The translations under genes and the position numbers were made by a program. This document shows positions 8,319 through 15,879 of a stretch of 35,274 nucleotides of DNA, piece after piece. How positions within the stretch are numbered: position 1 is the first letter of the stretch; every line of letters starts with the position of its first letter. This stretch comes from Bdellovibrionales bacterium (lineage in GTDB: Bacteria > Bdellovibrionota > UBA1018 > CAIMNF01): positions 1 through 35,274 of the forward strand of contig JAGWXK010000017.1 in the NCBI GenBank assembly GCA_018969905.1, given 5' to 3'. The notes beneath the pieces are model-generated. The model was not told the DNA's origin. It searched no databases and saw only the letters and a program-made list of their open reading frames with translations.

Positions 8319-8334
8319 AGGTTTGTCAGAATCC

Positions 8335-9762
8335 CTAGTGCTTGAATCGTACCTTGAATCCGCGCTTCTTCTTTTTGAAGGGCTGCTTCTCGCGCGGGGC
8401 GAAGGCCGGAGTCTCAGAGCGTTTGGCCGGGGCCTTGATATTCTTGGCCAAGAACCTTGCCACGATCTCTTCCTTGCTCATGATCTCAAGAGCCTCAGGC
8501 CAACCAGTGCCGAGAAGAATTTCACTTAAGGCATTCACGCCGATCGACTCTTTGCCTGGCTCCTCCAAAAAAGTGTTCAGCGCGCGCTGAAGGCGCACCT
8601 TCAAAACTTCAATATCGCCTGGAATCTGGCCGCGGGTCATCTTGCTCTTCGTTGCGTTCTCAATCCGGCTGATCAAAAACATATGGCTTGGGCTCACCAG
8701 ACTCAGCGCAATTCCTTCAGCGCCTCCGCGTCCGGTCCGTCCAATCCGATGCACATACAGATCAAGCTCGCGGGGGAGCGAGTAGTTCACCACATGGGTC
8801 AGATCCTTCACGTCGATTCCGCGCGAGGCCACATCGGTGCAAATCAGAAGCTTTACGGATTTCGCTTTGAATGACTTCATCGTGCGTTCGCGGGCGTCCT
8901 GTTCCATGTCGCCATGAAGGCAGTCCACCGCATATCCACGAGCCCGTAGTCGCTCGGTAAGGTCGACCACGAGGGCCTTCGTTTGACAGAAAATCAGGCC
9001 GTAAAAATCAGGAGCCTGATCAATCAGCTTTTGAAGGACTTCGGGCTTTTCATCCTCGCGTACGGTGTAGAAGAACTGCTTCACCGCTTTTGATACGCCT
9101 TCTTGCTTGTTTACCTGGATCTGCTCGGGTTGATCCAGAAACTGATCCGCAATCTTCCGGATCTCAGGGCTCATCGTTGCAGAAAAGAGCCAGGTCTGAT
9201 GCTTCTCTTCCTGTTGCACGCGCTCCAGGATCGACTCGATCTCTTCTTTGAAGCCCATCGAGATCATCTCGTCTGCTTCATCGAGGATCACGGTTTGAAT
9301 GTCGTTCAGTTTCAGCGTGCCGCGCTCCAGGTGATCGATGATGCGGCCCGGAGTTCCAACCACGATCGAAACGCCTTCTTTCAGCGCGCGAAGCTGGCCG
9401 CCGTAGTTCGAACCGCCATAGATCGCAAGCGCCTTCGTTTTTTTGTAGCGGGCGAGCATGTTGATCTGTTCACTCGTTTGTTTTGCAAGCTCGCGGGTGG
9501 GGCATAGAATCAAGGCTTGCACGGTCTTTGATCCGCCCTTGAGATTTTCAAGAAGCGGGATCGAGAAGGCTGCGGTTTTTCCGGTGCCGGTTGCGGCAAG
9601 ACCCAAAAAATCGGTCGGACGGTTCAGCAAAATCGGAAGAGTTTCGAGTTGAATCGGAGTCGGTGCGGTGAAGCCAAGTTCATCGATGGCGCGTTTCAAT
9701 TCTGGGCTAAAGGAATAGTGATTAAAAGAGGTCTGTACTTCGGAATTCAAGGGAGGGCTCAT
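8335..9762 (-). CDS. DEAD-box ATP-dependent RNA helicase
   Basis: 475 residues with all core motifs: Q motif (FTAPTPIQLETLP, 31-43), Walker A (AATGTGKT, 56-63), PTRELA (88-93), TPGR (137-140), DEAD (161-164), SAT (194-196), and motif VI HRIGRTGR (338-345). The C-terminal extension (about 365-440) is followed by a basic tail (KKKKRGFKVRFKH) that likely binds RNA. Such proteins remodel structured RNA in ribosome assembly, mRNA decay and cold adaptation; the size and tail are close to the RhlE/DeaD group, but the exact orthologue cannot be fixed by eye. It follows a 40-nt leader with an A/G-rich ribosome-binding region, and a 277-bp palindrome lies directly behind its promoter. Confidence 0.95.
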   Translation of the reverse strand: MSPPLNSEVQTSFNHYSFSPELKRAIDELGFTAPTPIQLETLPILLNRPTDFLGLAATGTGKTAAFSIPLLENLKGGSKTVQALILCPTRELAKQTSEQINMLARYKKTKALAIYGGSNYGGQLRALKEGVSIVVGTPGRIIDHLERGTLKLNDIQTVILDEADEMISMGFKEEIESILERVQQEEKHQTWLFSATMSPEIRKIADQFLDQPEQIQVNKQEGVSKAVKQFFYTVREDEKPEVLQKLIDQAPDFYGLIFCQTKALVVDLTERLRARGYAVDCLHGDMEQDARERTMKSFKAKSVKLLICTDVASRGIDVKDLTHVVNYSLPRELDLYVHRIGRTGRGGAEGIALSLVSPSHMFLISRIENATKSKMTRGQIPGDIEVLKVRLQRALNTFLEEPGKESIGVNALSEILLGTGWPEALEIMSKEEIVARFLAKNIKAPAKRSETPAFAPREKQPFKKKKRGFKVRFKH

Positions 9763-9797
9763 TTCTTTTTTACGATCATTTGCGGGCGAGAGTGCGA

Positions 9798-9826
9798 AGG
9801 GTACAAAATTAGACTCAAAAAGTCAA
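9798..9826 (-). promoter_or_regulatory. DEAD-box helicase promoter
   Basis: On the minus strand, TTGACT (9826-9821), a 17-bp spacer and TACCCT (9803-9798). The -35 box abuts the outer end of foldback element B, so a cruciform there would sit right at the upstream promoter edge. Confidence 0.55.
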
Positions 9827-10103
9827 CAAATTGCCATCTGGTCTCTTTGGGTGGGTTGGGTGGTTCAGTCTCGGGGATAATGATCCCCTTGGATTCATGG
9901 AGCTTTGCCCTCCGAGCCGCGTCCTGCGGCCTTGCTTTCGTCCGGTCGCCTACGCATCCTGCTCCGGCGCGCTACGCGACCCACACCCGGGCTCATGCCC
10001 GAGTGTAACTCGCAAGAGTCGGCCAAAACTCCATGAATCCAAAGGGTTTACTTCCACGAGTTCTAATCCCCTGCCCACCCAAGGGGAACAGATTGCCATT
10101 TGA
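9827..10103. repeat. Long foldback element B (277 bp) with conserved core
   Basis: Fills most of the 378-bp gap between hemW and the helicase. Inner arms are a perfect 14-bp inverted repeat (9889-9902 with 10029-10042). Outer complementarity continues in blocks (GGGGAT/ATCCCC, GGGTGGG/CCCACCC) to CAAATTGCCATCTG (9827-9840) against the tail ending at 10103, 12 of 14 matching. Between the arms is the core shared with element A: a 34-nt block (9909-9942) and CTCGCAAGAGTCGGC (10009-10023), here separated by an additional stretch of roughly 65 nt with its own hairpins. Predicted short proteins across the core are low-complexity translations and are not called. Confidence 0.85.
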
Positions 10104-10140
10104 ACCTCTGACAAACCGCTGTTTTTCAGCAGCCTGGCAC

Positions 10141-11280
10141 CTACGACAGCTCTCGCACGAGTGCATCACTTACCGCAAACCCCCGGGCCGTAGCCCTGAT
10201 GCGGTCTGAATATTCGGGATGAGGCTCTAGGAGCCCCTGCTCTGTGAGGATCCTCGCCTTCGCGCGGCTTGCGTCACTTGCAAGCCAAGAGGCGGGGAAG
10301 CCCTCGCTCAAGCGAATCGCAAGCATCCATTTTTCAAGTTCCATCTGAGAATCACTCAAGGTCTCTGACCACTCTACGGGGAGGTGACCTTCCTCGATGA
10401 GCATCGTTGCGTATTTGTGAAGTGAGGATACGTTCTTAAAACGCACGCGCGCATCCTTGGAGTAGGAGTGGGCAGAGGGGCCGAATGAAAGGTAAGAGCC
10501 GCCTGTCCAATACACCAGATTGTGGCGCGCTCGGCGACCGGGACGCGCGAAGTTCGAGATTTCGTAATGTTCAAATCCCCGCGCCCGCATCTCCTGATCG
10601 ATCAAAAGCAAATGCGCGAGCTGTTCATTTTCATTTGGAAGCTCAGGATACATCGAGTGGTGCGGAGGCAGGGTCAGAAGATAGATCGAAAGGTGCTGGA
10701 TTGGAAACGAAGTCAGTCGTTCGATGTGAGCCTTAAGATCCGCAGTGCTTTGCCCGGGCACTCCGCAGAGCAGGTCGGTCGAAACATTTTGAAATCCCGC
10801 TGAAAACACGGCATCAAGCGCCTGGATGGCTTGGGTCTCGTCGTGCACGCGCCCAAGCTTCAGCAAATGCTCGCCCTTTAGGCTCTGCACGCCCATGCTG
10901 ACCCGATTGATGCCAAGCGACCGGAAGGCGCGAAACTTCTCAACATCGATCGAGGATGGATTTGCCTCCATCGTCCATTCGTATTCTGGCGCAAGGCTTG
11001 CGTATCGAAACAAGGCATCGGTGATCCGTTTCATCGAATCGGGCGGTGTCATGCTCGGAGTCCCGCCGCCAAAGAAGATCGTCTCGATCGGTGCGGAAAG
11101 CCTCCCGGCCTCGCCCCGCAAGGTGATTTCGCGGATCATCGCGGTTTCAAAACGATCGGGGTCTCCTGACTTCGTCTTTTCGCGCCCGAGCGAATAGAAG
11201 TCGCAGTAATGGCACTTCGTTTCGCAAAAGGGGAAATGAAAATAAAGCGACTTTGCGGCCGGAGCTTCCGCCAAATTCAT
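10141..11280 (-). CDS. hemW: Heme chaperone HemW (radical-SAM family)
   Basis: 379 residues, normal family length. The radical-SAM cluster motif is CETKCHYC (C19, C23, C26), followed by GGGTPS (71-76), EANPSS and the HemW-typical HNLVYWTGGSYLSFGPSAHS segment, which separates it from true HemN coproporphyrinogen dehydrogenase. HemW binds heme and passes it to client proteins such as respiratory enzymes; older databases call it an oxygen-independent coproporphyrinogen oxidase. It is monocistronic by appearance, divergent from the 11.46-kb gene, and has a near-consensus promoter ending 6 nt before its ATG without a Shine-Dalgarno. Confidence 0.95.
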   Translation of the reverse strand: MNLAEAPAAKSLYFHFPFCETKCHYCDFYSLGREKTKSGDPDRFETAMIREITLRGEAGRLSAPIETIFFGGGTPSMTPPDSMKRITDALFRYASLAPEYEWTMEANPSSIDVEKFRAFRSLGINRVSMGVQSLKGEHLLKLGRVHDETQAIQALDAVFSAGFQNVSTDLLCGVPGQSTADLKAHIERLTSFPIQHLSIYLLTLPPHHSMYPELPNENEQLAHLLLIDQEMRARGFEHYEISNFARPGRRARHNLVYWTGGSYLSFGPSAHSYSKDARVRFKNVSSLHKYATMLIEEGHLPVEWSETLSDSQMELEKWMLAIRLSEGFPASWLASDASRAKARILTEQGLLEPHPEYSDRIRATARGFAVSDALVRELS

Positions 11281-11286
11281 GACCGG

Positions 11287-11315
11287 ATCTAAGCAGTGCG
11301 CGCGCGGGCTGTCAA
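11287..11315 (-). promoter_or_regulatory. hemW promoter (leaderless geometry)
   Basis: On the minus strand, a perfect TTGACA (11315-11310), a 17-bp spacer and TTAGAT (11292-11287). Only 6 nt separate the -10 from ATG 11280, so the message should begin at or beside the start codon. Confidence 0.7.
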
Positions 11316-11371
11316 TGGAGTGACGCCACTAGGTGAAAAAAGAGCCAAAGCTGCAGGAAATCAAAATAATT

Positions 11372-11400
11372 TTGGTATTCGCTCAGACTTTCGATACTAT
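11372..11400 (+). promoter_or_regulatory. Promoter of the 11.46-kb secreted repeat-protein gene
   Basis: TTGGTA (11372-11377), a 17-bp spacer and TACTAT (11395-11400), about 60 nt before the start. This gene has a normal leader and a GAGGAG Shine-Dalgarno at 11450-11455, 7 nt before ATG 11463. Confidence 0.5.
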
Positions 11401-11462
11401 TTTAGCGGTACCCTTCAGAAAAGGATTTCTGGAGCCGAAAAGACAATTTGAGGAGCTTACTC

Positions 11463-13490
11463 ATGTCCAAAAATTTTTTTAGCAAGATGCTGGTGAACGT
11501 TCTCACGATATCCCTTGTGTTTCAAAACACCGGCTTCATCAGGGAATCAAAAGCGGGCAATCTTCCTTCCTGTTACATGGAAGGCAATGGTGGAAGGGTT
11601 GCAAACGTAGGATTAAGTGTCGGAGATCTTTGTTCCGGAGATGGCAAGGTGCTTAAGCTGGTTCGGCCCTGTAAGGGAAGCGACAACCGAAGGATCCTGG
11701 ATTTCAGTCGCTGTTTGAAGAAGGCGAGCAAGAGCGACTTGAATCGTCTTACGGGTCACTCGGATCCAAACTGGGTGGACGGGAGTTCAAACTCCGGAAA
11801 TGATGGCGTGAGTGCAAACGGGAACGGAAATGGAAACGGGACGGGCAATACAACTACCACCACGACAACCACACGCAATTGTGTGATCACACACACTTGC
11901 TCCACTGATACCTATACCTACACTCATTCTACAAGCACCACCGATCATTGGGAAATTCTGAAGTACGGTTGTCCTGACCTTGCAGCCTACGTTGAAGACA
12001 AGCGTGTGGATCTGAGTGATAAGAAGTCCAAGCTGAAGAAGGATGAAGAAGAGCTGAAGAAGTTGAAGGCAAAGCTCTCGGACTGTCACAAGGATTGTCG
12101 CAATTTCGCGGTGAAGGAATCCGCCTCGAAGTGTTACTTCACAAAAGTGAAGAGAGTGAACGATTACAAGAAAGTCGCGAGATATCTTACGCAAGATGAT
12201 TTCAAGGATCCGGAGCTTACTGGATTCCGTGACGATGGGCAGAAGGCTGGCAAGACTCTTGCCCAATCTAACTTCAAGGGCAGCGATGGCGAGATCTGCG
12301 AAAAGTTGTTGGAGGACGAGCTCTGTGCCGAGTTTCTGTTGGATGACAATCTGAACTCTTGTTTCGAGGATGAGGATTACATCGCTTGGAAAGCAAAGGC
12401 GAAGTCTGTTGCAGAATTAAAGGCACAGATTGCGGTTCTTGAGGGCGAAGTGGACAAGAATGAGTGTGTGATCGGTCGCACACGCTTGCCGAATCCCAAG
12501 CTTTACGAGGACAAGTCCATTGCATGCCTTGAAATGATGGTGTCCACCTGTGACGAGTATTTTGCTGACTTGGATGCGAACCATTCCGATGATTGCGTGG
12601 ACTGCAATCGAAGCGATTCTGCAAACACCAATACTGCCATCCTCAATCCGAATGCCTCTAACCTGTGCCTTTACGGCCCTTGCCCTCCAGGGGTAAGCAA
12701 GGCTGCACAAATCATCGGCGCCATCGGCTCGATCGGGGTTCCGCTCGGGCTCGGCGCGATGCAGATGGCCATGTATAACAATGGATTAAGCAAGTACAGC
12801 AATAGCTTGGCCGAATGTTACAAGGCTTATGATCTTCAGGTCAGGCAGGCTCAATATGTAGGTCTGCCGCCTCAGGGACCAAACTGCGGCATTGGCGGCT
12901 TTGGTATGGGCGGATTTATGGGCGGCCTTGGCGGTATGATGGGTGGTCTTGGCGGGCTCGGAATGGGCATGATGAACCCCATGATGATGGGCGGCATGGG
13001 CATGATGAACCCGATGATGGGCGGCCTTGGTCTTGGATTGAATGCGGGGCTTAGCCTTGGCATGAACCCGATAATGGGCGGCATGGGCATGATGAACCCC
13101 ATGATGATGGGCGGCATGGGCATGATTAACCCGATGATGGGCGGCATGGGCATGATGAACCCGATGATGGGCGGCATGGGCATGATGAACCCGATGATGA
13201 ACGTTCAGCAGCAGATGATGGAATCTCAAATGAGGATGCAGGAAATGGCCGCTATGCAAATGGCAGCGCAAACCGCGTATGGAATGGGCTACCCAAACAT
13301 GATGAGTGGAATGAGTATGCCATATTTCGGAATGGGGCAAAACCCCTTGATGTTCAGCCCGATGATGAACAACGGCCTGAATTTTAATGCGGGATTTAGC
13401 TTTGGTAGCCCATTTGGTAGCCCATTTGGGATGATGAGCCCAATGGGGGCTCAGTGTGGCTATATGTACGCCATCCCTTGTGCGTATTGA
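11463..13490 (+). CDS. Large secreted Cys-rich protein with Met/Gly repeat domain
   Basis: 675 residues from ATG 11463, chosen over an upstream TTG (11448) because GAGGAG sits 7 nt before it. No known family recognised. Order: signal peptide (1-32, ending near SKAG); Cys-containing region; an Asn/Gly then Thr-rich low-complexity stretch (about 120-145); a Lys/Glu-rich coiled coil (about 180-210); a region with many cysteines, several paired (DCHKDC, DCVDC, CLYGPC); one hydrophobic segment (about 415-435); and a C-terminal third dominated by Gly, Met, Asn and Pro with tandem GGMGMMNPMM units. Cysteine count and signal peptide suggest an oxidised extracytoplasmic location; the Met-rich part could be adhesive, metal-binding or membrane-interacting, all inference. 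It has its own promoter and a strong terminator. Confidence 0.85.
   Translation: MSKNFFSKMLVNVLTISLVFQNTGFIRESKAGNLPSCYMEGNGGRVANVGLSVGDLCSGDGKVLKLVRPCKGSDNRRILDFSRCLKKASKSDLNRLTGHSDPNWVDGSSNSGNDGVSANGNGNGNGTGNTTTTTTTTRNCVITHTCSTDTYTYTHSTSTTDHWEILKYGCPDLAAYVEDKRVDLSDKKSKLKKDEEELKKLKAKLSDCHKDCRNFAVKESASKCYFTKVKRVNDYKKVARYLTQDDFKDPELTGFRDDGQKAGKTLAQSNFKGSDGEICEKLLEDELCAEFLLDDNLNSCFEDEDYIAWKAKAKSVAELKAQIAVLEGEVDKNECVIGRTRLPNPKLYEDKSIACLEMMVSTCDEYFADLDANHSDDCVDCNRSDSANTNTAILNPNASNLCLYGPCPPGVSKAAQIIGAIGSIGVPLGLGAMQMAMYNNGLSKYSNSLAECYKAYDLQVRQAQYVGLPPQGPNCGIGGFGMGGFMGGLGGMMGGLGGLGMGMMNPMMMGGMGMMNPMMGGLGLGLNAGLSLGMNPIMGGMGMMNPMMMGGMGMINPMMGGMGMMNPMMGGMGMMNPMMNVQQQMMESQMRMQEMAAMQMAAQTAYGMGYPNMMSGMSMPYFGMGQNPLMFSPMMNNGLNFNAGFSFGSPFGSPFGMMSPMGAQCGYMYAIPCAY
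12950..13201 (+). repeat. In-frame Met/Gly tandem repeats (about 30 bp units)
   Basis: Near-identical 30-33 bp units encode GGMGMMNPMM, sometimes with an extra Met. Six copies are interrupted once by a GLGLGLNAGLSLG insert. The last four units are almost identical at DNA level, which suggests recent expansion and possible copy-number variation between strains. Confidence 0.85.
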
Positions 13491-13524
13491 CATGAATCCG
13501 GGATGAAACTACTGGTTAAAATTG

Positions 13525-13558
13525 AGCCCTGGCGGGGGATTCCCGCTGGGGCTTTTTT
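13525..13558 (+). terminator. Intrinsic terminator of the secreted repeat-protein gene
   Basis: A 12-bp stem (13525-13536 with 13542-13553, two G-U pairs) with a 5-nt loop is followed by six T (13553-13558). It lies 35 nt after the stop. The rest of the 333-bp gap up to rpsA holds the rpsA promoter and leader; nothing else was recognised in 13559-13698. Confidence 0.85.
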
Positions 13559-13698
13559 GTTCGAACTGGCATCGATCGCTGTTGATCTTTTCGGGGTGAG
13601 GCCGGTAACTCCTTTTGATTTTAATAGCTTACTGTTTTTTGGATTCAGCGCAATATGGTCGGCCGCCAACAGCGAACGATACCAGTTGGCAAACGAAT

Positions 13699-13728
13699 TT
13701 GACGAATTCACTCCGCCTCGTGTATGAT
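13699..13728 (+). promoter_or_regulatory. rpsA promoter
   Basis: TTGACG (13699-13704), an 18-bp spacer and TATGAT (13723-13728). This gives a leader of about 90 nt before ATG 13824, with a TAAGGAAA Shine-Dalgarno region at 13807-13814. The long leader could allow S1 autoregulation, as known in E. coli. Confidence 0.65.
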
Positions 13729-13823
13729 CCCTCAGTCAGTTCAAACCTGATGTCCGATTCATCCTGTCGAAATGCTTTGCGTTTTTGGATGTGCGGAGTT
13801 CGTTTTTAAGGAAATCAAAACAA

Positions 13824-15632
13824 ATGGCAAAACTAAACACAGAAGCTACTGCTCCCAAGCAGAAGAAAAACCTTCTTTCCAATTTGAAGTGGATCGAAGA
13901 ATTCAGCGATGTACAAGGCGACATCGTTGAAACCCGCGCCCATGGGGGCGATGAAGACTTCACGACTCTTTTTGAGAATCGTCAAAAAGACAGTGAAATC
14001 CAGGAAGGCGCAGTGATCGAAGGCGGCAAAGTTGTCGCAATCGGTCCTGAATACGTCACCGTTGATATCGGATTCAAATGCGAAGGCTTTGTACCGATTT
14101 ACGAATTCAAGGATGCTACCGGAATTGCAAAGGTTACGGTTGGCGACATCCTTTCTGTTTACGTAGAAAGACTCGAAATTGAACAAGGCATGATCCACCT
14201 CTCCAAGGACCGCGCGGACATCATCAAGGCCTGGGACGAAATCTCTGCTGCTTGCGAAGGCGATCAGCTCGTGGAGGGCATCGTGATTGCAAAAGTGAAG
14301 GGCGGTCTTGCCGTGGATATCGGCGTGAAGGCGTTCCTCCCCGGCTCCCAGCTCGACACCAAGGCGGTGAAGAACCTTGATAAGTACATCGGCAGCCGCA
14401 TGAAGTTCAAGATCCTGAAGTTCAACAAGAAGCGCGGAAACATCGTGCTTTCCCGCAAGGCAGTGGTTGCACAGGAGCGCGAGCTTCAACGTGCAGAGAC
14501 GCTCTCTCAAATGCAAGAGGGAATGGTCGTTGCCGGAACGGTCAAGAACATCACCGAGTACGGTGCTTTCATTGATCTTGGCGGTATGGACGGACTACTC
14601 CACATCACGGACATGTCTTGGGGACGCATCAAGCACCCAAGCGAGCTCTTCAATGTGGGCGATGAAGTGAAAGTAAAGATCCTGAAGTACGATCGCGAAA
14701 AAGAGCGAGTATCTCTCGGACTCAAGCAAGTATCTCCAAATCCATGGGAAGAAGCAGAATACAAATTCCCAGTCGGTAAGGTGGTGAAGGGCAAAGTGGT
14801 CAGTCTTAAGGACTACGGCGCATTCGTTGAACTTGACGACGGTGTTGAAGGCCTCATTCACGTGTCTGAGATGTCCTGGACTGAGCGCGTGAAAAACCCT
14901 GGCAAATTCGTTAAAGTGGGCGACGTAGTAGAGTGCAAAGTTCTCGAAGTCGACACCCGCAACAAGCGCATCAGCCTTGGAATGAAGCAGCTTCAAGAGA
15001 ATCCTTGGGATGCTCTGGAGCTCAAATTCCCAGTGGGCGCAATTGTGGACGAATGTGAAGTGAAGTCGATCACTGACTTCGGAATGTTTGTTGATGTAGG
15101 CATGGGAATCGATGGACTCATCCACGTTTCAGACCTTTCTTGGAACAAGAAAGTCACCAATCCTGCTGAAAAATACAAAAAAGGCGACAAGCTGAAAGCG
15201 GTTGTCCTTGGAATCGACAAGCAAGCTGAAAAATTCTCTTTAGGAGTAAAGCAGCTTGAGCGTGATCCTTGGGAAAACATCAAGAGTCGTTACCGCACCG
15301 GCCAGTCCGTGGAAGGCCTCGTGACCAAGATCACTGACTTCGGTGCATTCATGGAAATCGAAGAAGGTGTGGAAGGGTTGATCTACGTAAGCGAGCTTTC
15401 TGAGCAACGCGTAGAAAAGCCTGGTGACATCGTGAAGCTCGGTGAAAAAGTTCGCGCAGAGATTCTCTCGATCGAACCAAAAGACCGCCGCATCAGCCTC
15501 TCGATCAAGCAACTCGGACGTTCTGAAGAGCGTGCGAACTATGAAACCTATATGGGCGATCGCAACAAGAAGACCTCCATGGGTGACATCCTTGGCGAGA
15601 AGCTCAAGGGCGCTTTGAAAAAGGACGAATAA
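13824..15632 (+). CDS. rpsA: 30S ribosomal protein S1
   Basis: 602 residues from ATG 13824, preferred over an in-frame ATG at 13785 because of the Shine-Dalgarno just upstream and because MAKLN is a natural N-terminus. Six S1 (OB-fold) RNA-binding domains follow in order, each starting with a G-x-V-x-G pattern: about 57-125, 140-208, 225-295, 310-380, 397-468 and 484-554. Repeated signatures such as YGAFIDLGGMDGLLHITDMSW, YGAFVELDDGVEGLIHVSEMSW and FGAFMEIEEGVEGLIYVSELS identify it clearly. S1 unfolds mRNA and docks it on the 30S subunit. Its presence with six domains is relevant here because neighbouring genes appear to have leaderless mRNAs, which generally depend less on S1. The stop codon overlaps the first base pair of a 77-bp repeat. 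Confidence 0.97.
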   Translation: MAKLNTEATAPKQKKNLLSNLKWIEEFSDVQGDIVETRAHGGDEDFTTLFENRQKDSEIQEGAVIEGGKVVAIGPEYVTVDIGFKCEGFVPIYEFKDATGIAKVTVGDILSVYVERLEIEQGMIHLSKDRADIIKAWDEISAACEGDQLVEGIVIAKVKGGLAVDIGVKAFLPGSQLDTKAVKNLDKYIGSRMKFKILKFNKKRGNIVLSRKAVVAQERELQRAETLSQMQEGMVVAGTVKNITEYGAFIDLGGMDGLLHITDMSWGRIKHPSELFNVGDEVKVKILKYDREKERVSLGLKQVSPNPWEEAEYKFPVGKVVKGKVVSLKDYGAFVELDDGVEGLIHVSEMSWTERVKNPGKFVKVGDVVECKVLEVDTRNKRISLGMKQLQENPWDALELKFPVGAIVDECEVKSITDFGMFVDVGMGIDGLIHVSDLSWNKKVTNPAEKYKKGDKLKAVVLGIDKQAEKFSLGVKQLERDPWENIKSRYRTGQSVEGLVTKITDFGAFMEIEEGVEGLIYVSELSEQRVEKPGDIVKLGEKVRAEILSIEPKDRRISLSIKQLGRSEERANYETYMGDRNKKTSMGDILGEKLKGALKKDE

Positions 15633-15707
15633 CCCCAGGACCGGGGTGATTCGTGGGATCGCAGCGTGCCCCCGGGCGGGGGCCAATCGCACGTGAAGTG
15701 CGATTGA
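15631..15707 (+). repeat. REP-like 77-bp tandem unit, copy 1
   Basis: Starts inside the rpsA stop codon. It contains three potential hairpins: CCCC-aggacc-GGGG, CCCCC-gggc-GGGGG and CAATCGCAC-gtgaa-GTGCGATTG. Copy 2 at 15722-15798 is identical over all 77 bases; a 14-nt spacer separates them. Confidence 0.9.
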
Positions 15708-15721
15708 GCGAGAACCCAACA

Positions 15722-15798
15722 AACCCCAGGACCGGGGTGATTCGTGGGATCGCAGCGTGCCCCCGGGCGGGGGCCAATCGCACGTGAAGTGCGATTGA
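15722..15798 (+). repeat. REP-like 77-bp tandem unit, copy 2
   Basis: Exact copy of 15631-15707, ending about 10 nt before the rpsA terminator. Sequence identity without any drift implies recent duplication or ongoing gene conversion. Confidence 0.9.
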
Positions 15799-15808
15799 AT
15801 TGAATTTG

Positions 15809-15842
15809 AAAGCCCCGGAGGAGTTTCCTTCGGGGCTTTTTT
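15809..15842 (+). terminator. rpsA intrinsic terminator
   Basis: A 14-bp stem (15809-15822 with 15826-15839, one G-U pair) with a 3-nt loop runs into six T (15837-15842). The next gene's -35 box begins at 15844, immediately after the T tract. Confidence 0.9.
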
Positions 15843-15843
15843 C

Positions 15844-15872
15844 TTGACCAAAACAAGCAGGAATAATACGCT
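15844..15872 (+). promoter_or_regulatory. Promoter of the secreted gluzincin-type protease (leaderless geometry)
   Basis: TTGACC (15844-15849), a 17-bp spacer and TACGCT (15867-15872), with 7 nt to ATG 15880 and no Shine-Dalgarno. Confidence 0.5.
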
Positions 15873-15879
15873 CCGCGCC

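Noticed and set aside
9649-10103. Short frames across foldback element B, and a similar one across element A (5255-5521)
   Set aside because: They share the translated segment LRAASCGLAFV only because the repeat core is shared; they are repeat translations rather than a protein family.
12786-13493. Minus-strand 235-residue His/Ala-rich frame
   Set aside because: It is the antisense reading of the Met/Gly repeats (ATG/GGC codons read backward as CAT/GCC); no start signal, and the plus-strand gene has promoter, Shine-Dalgarno and terminator.
15631-15798. CRISPR array
   Set aside because: Only two 77-bp units with a 14-nt spacer; the units are hairpin-rich and no cas genes are nearby.
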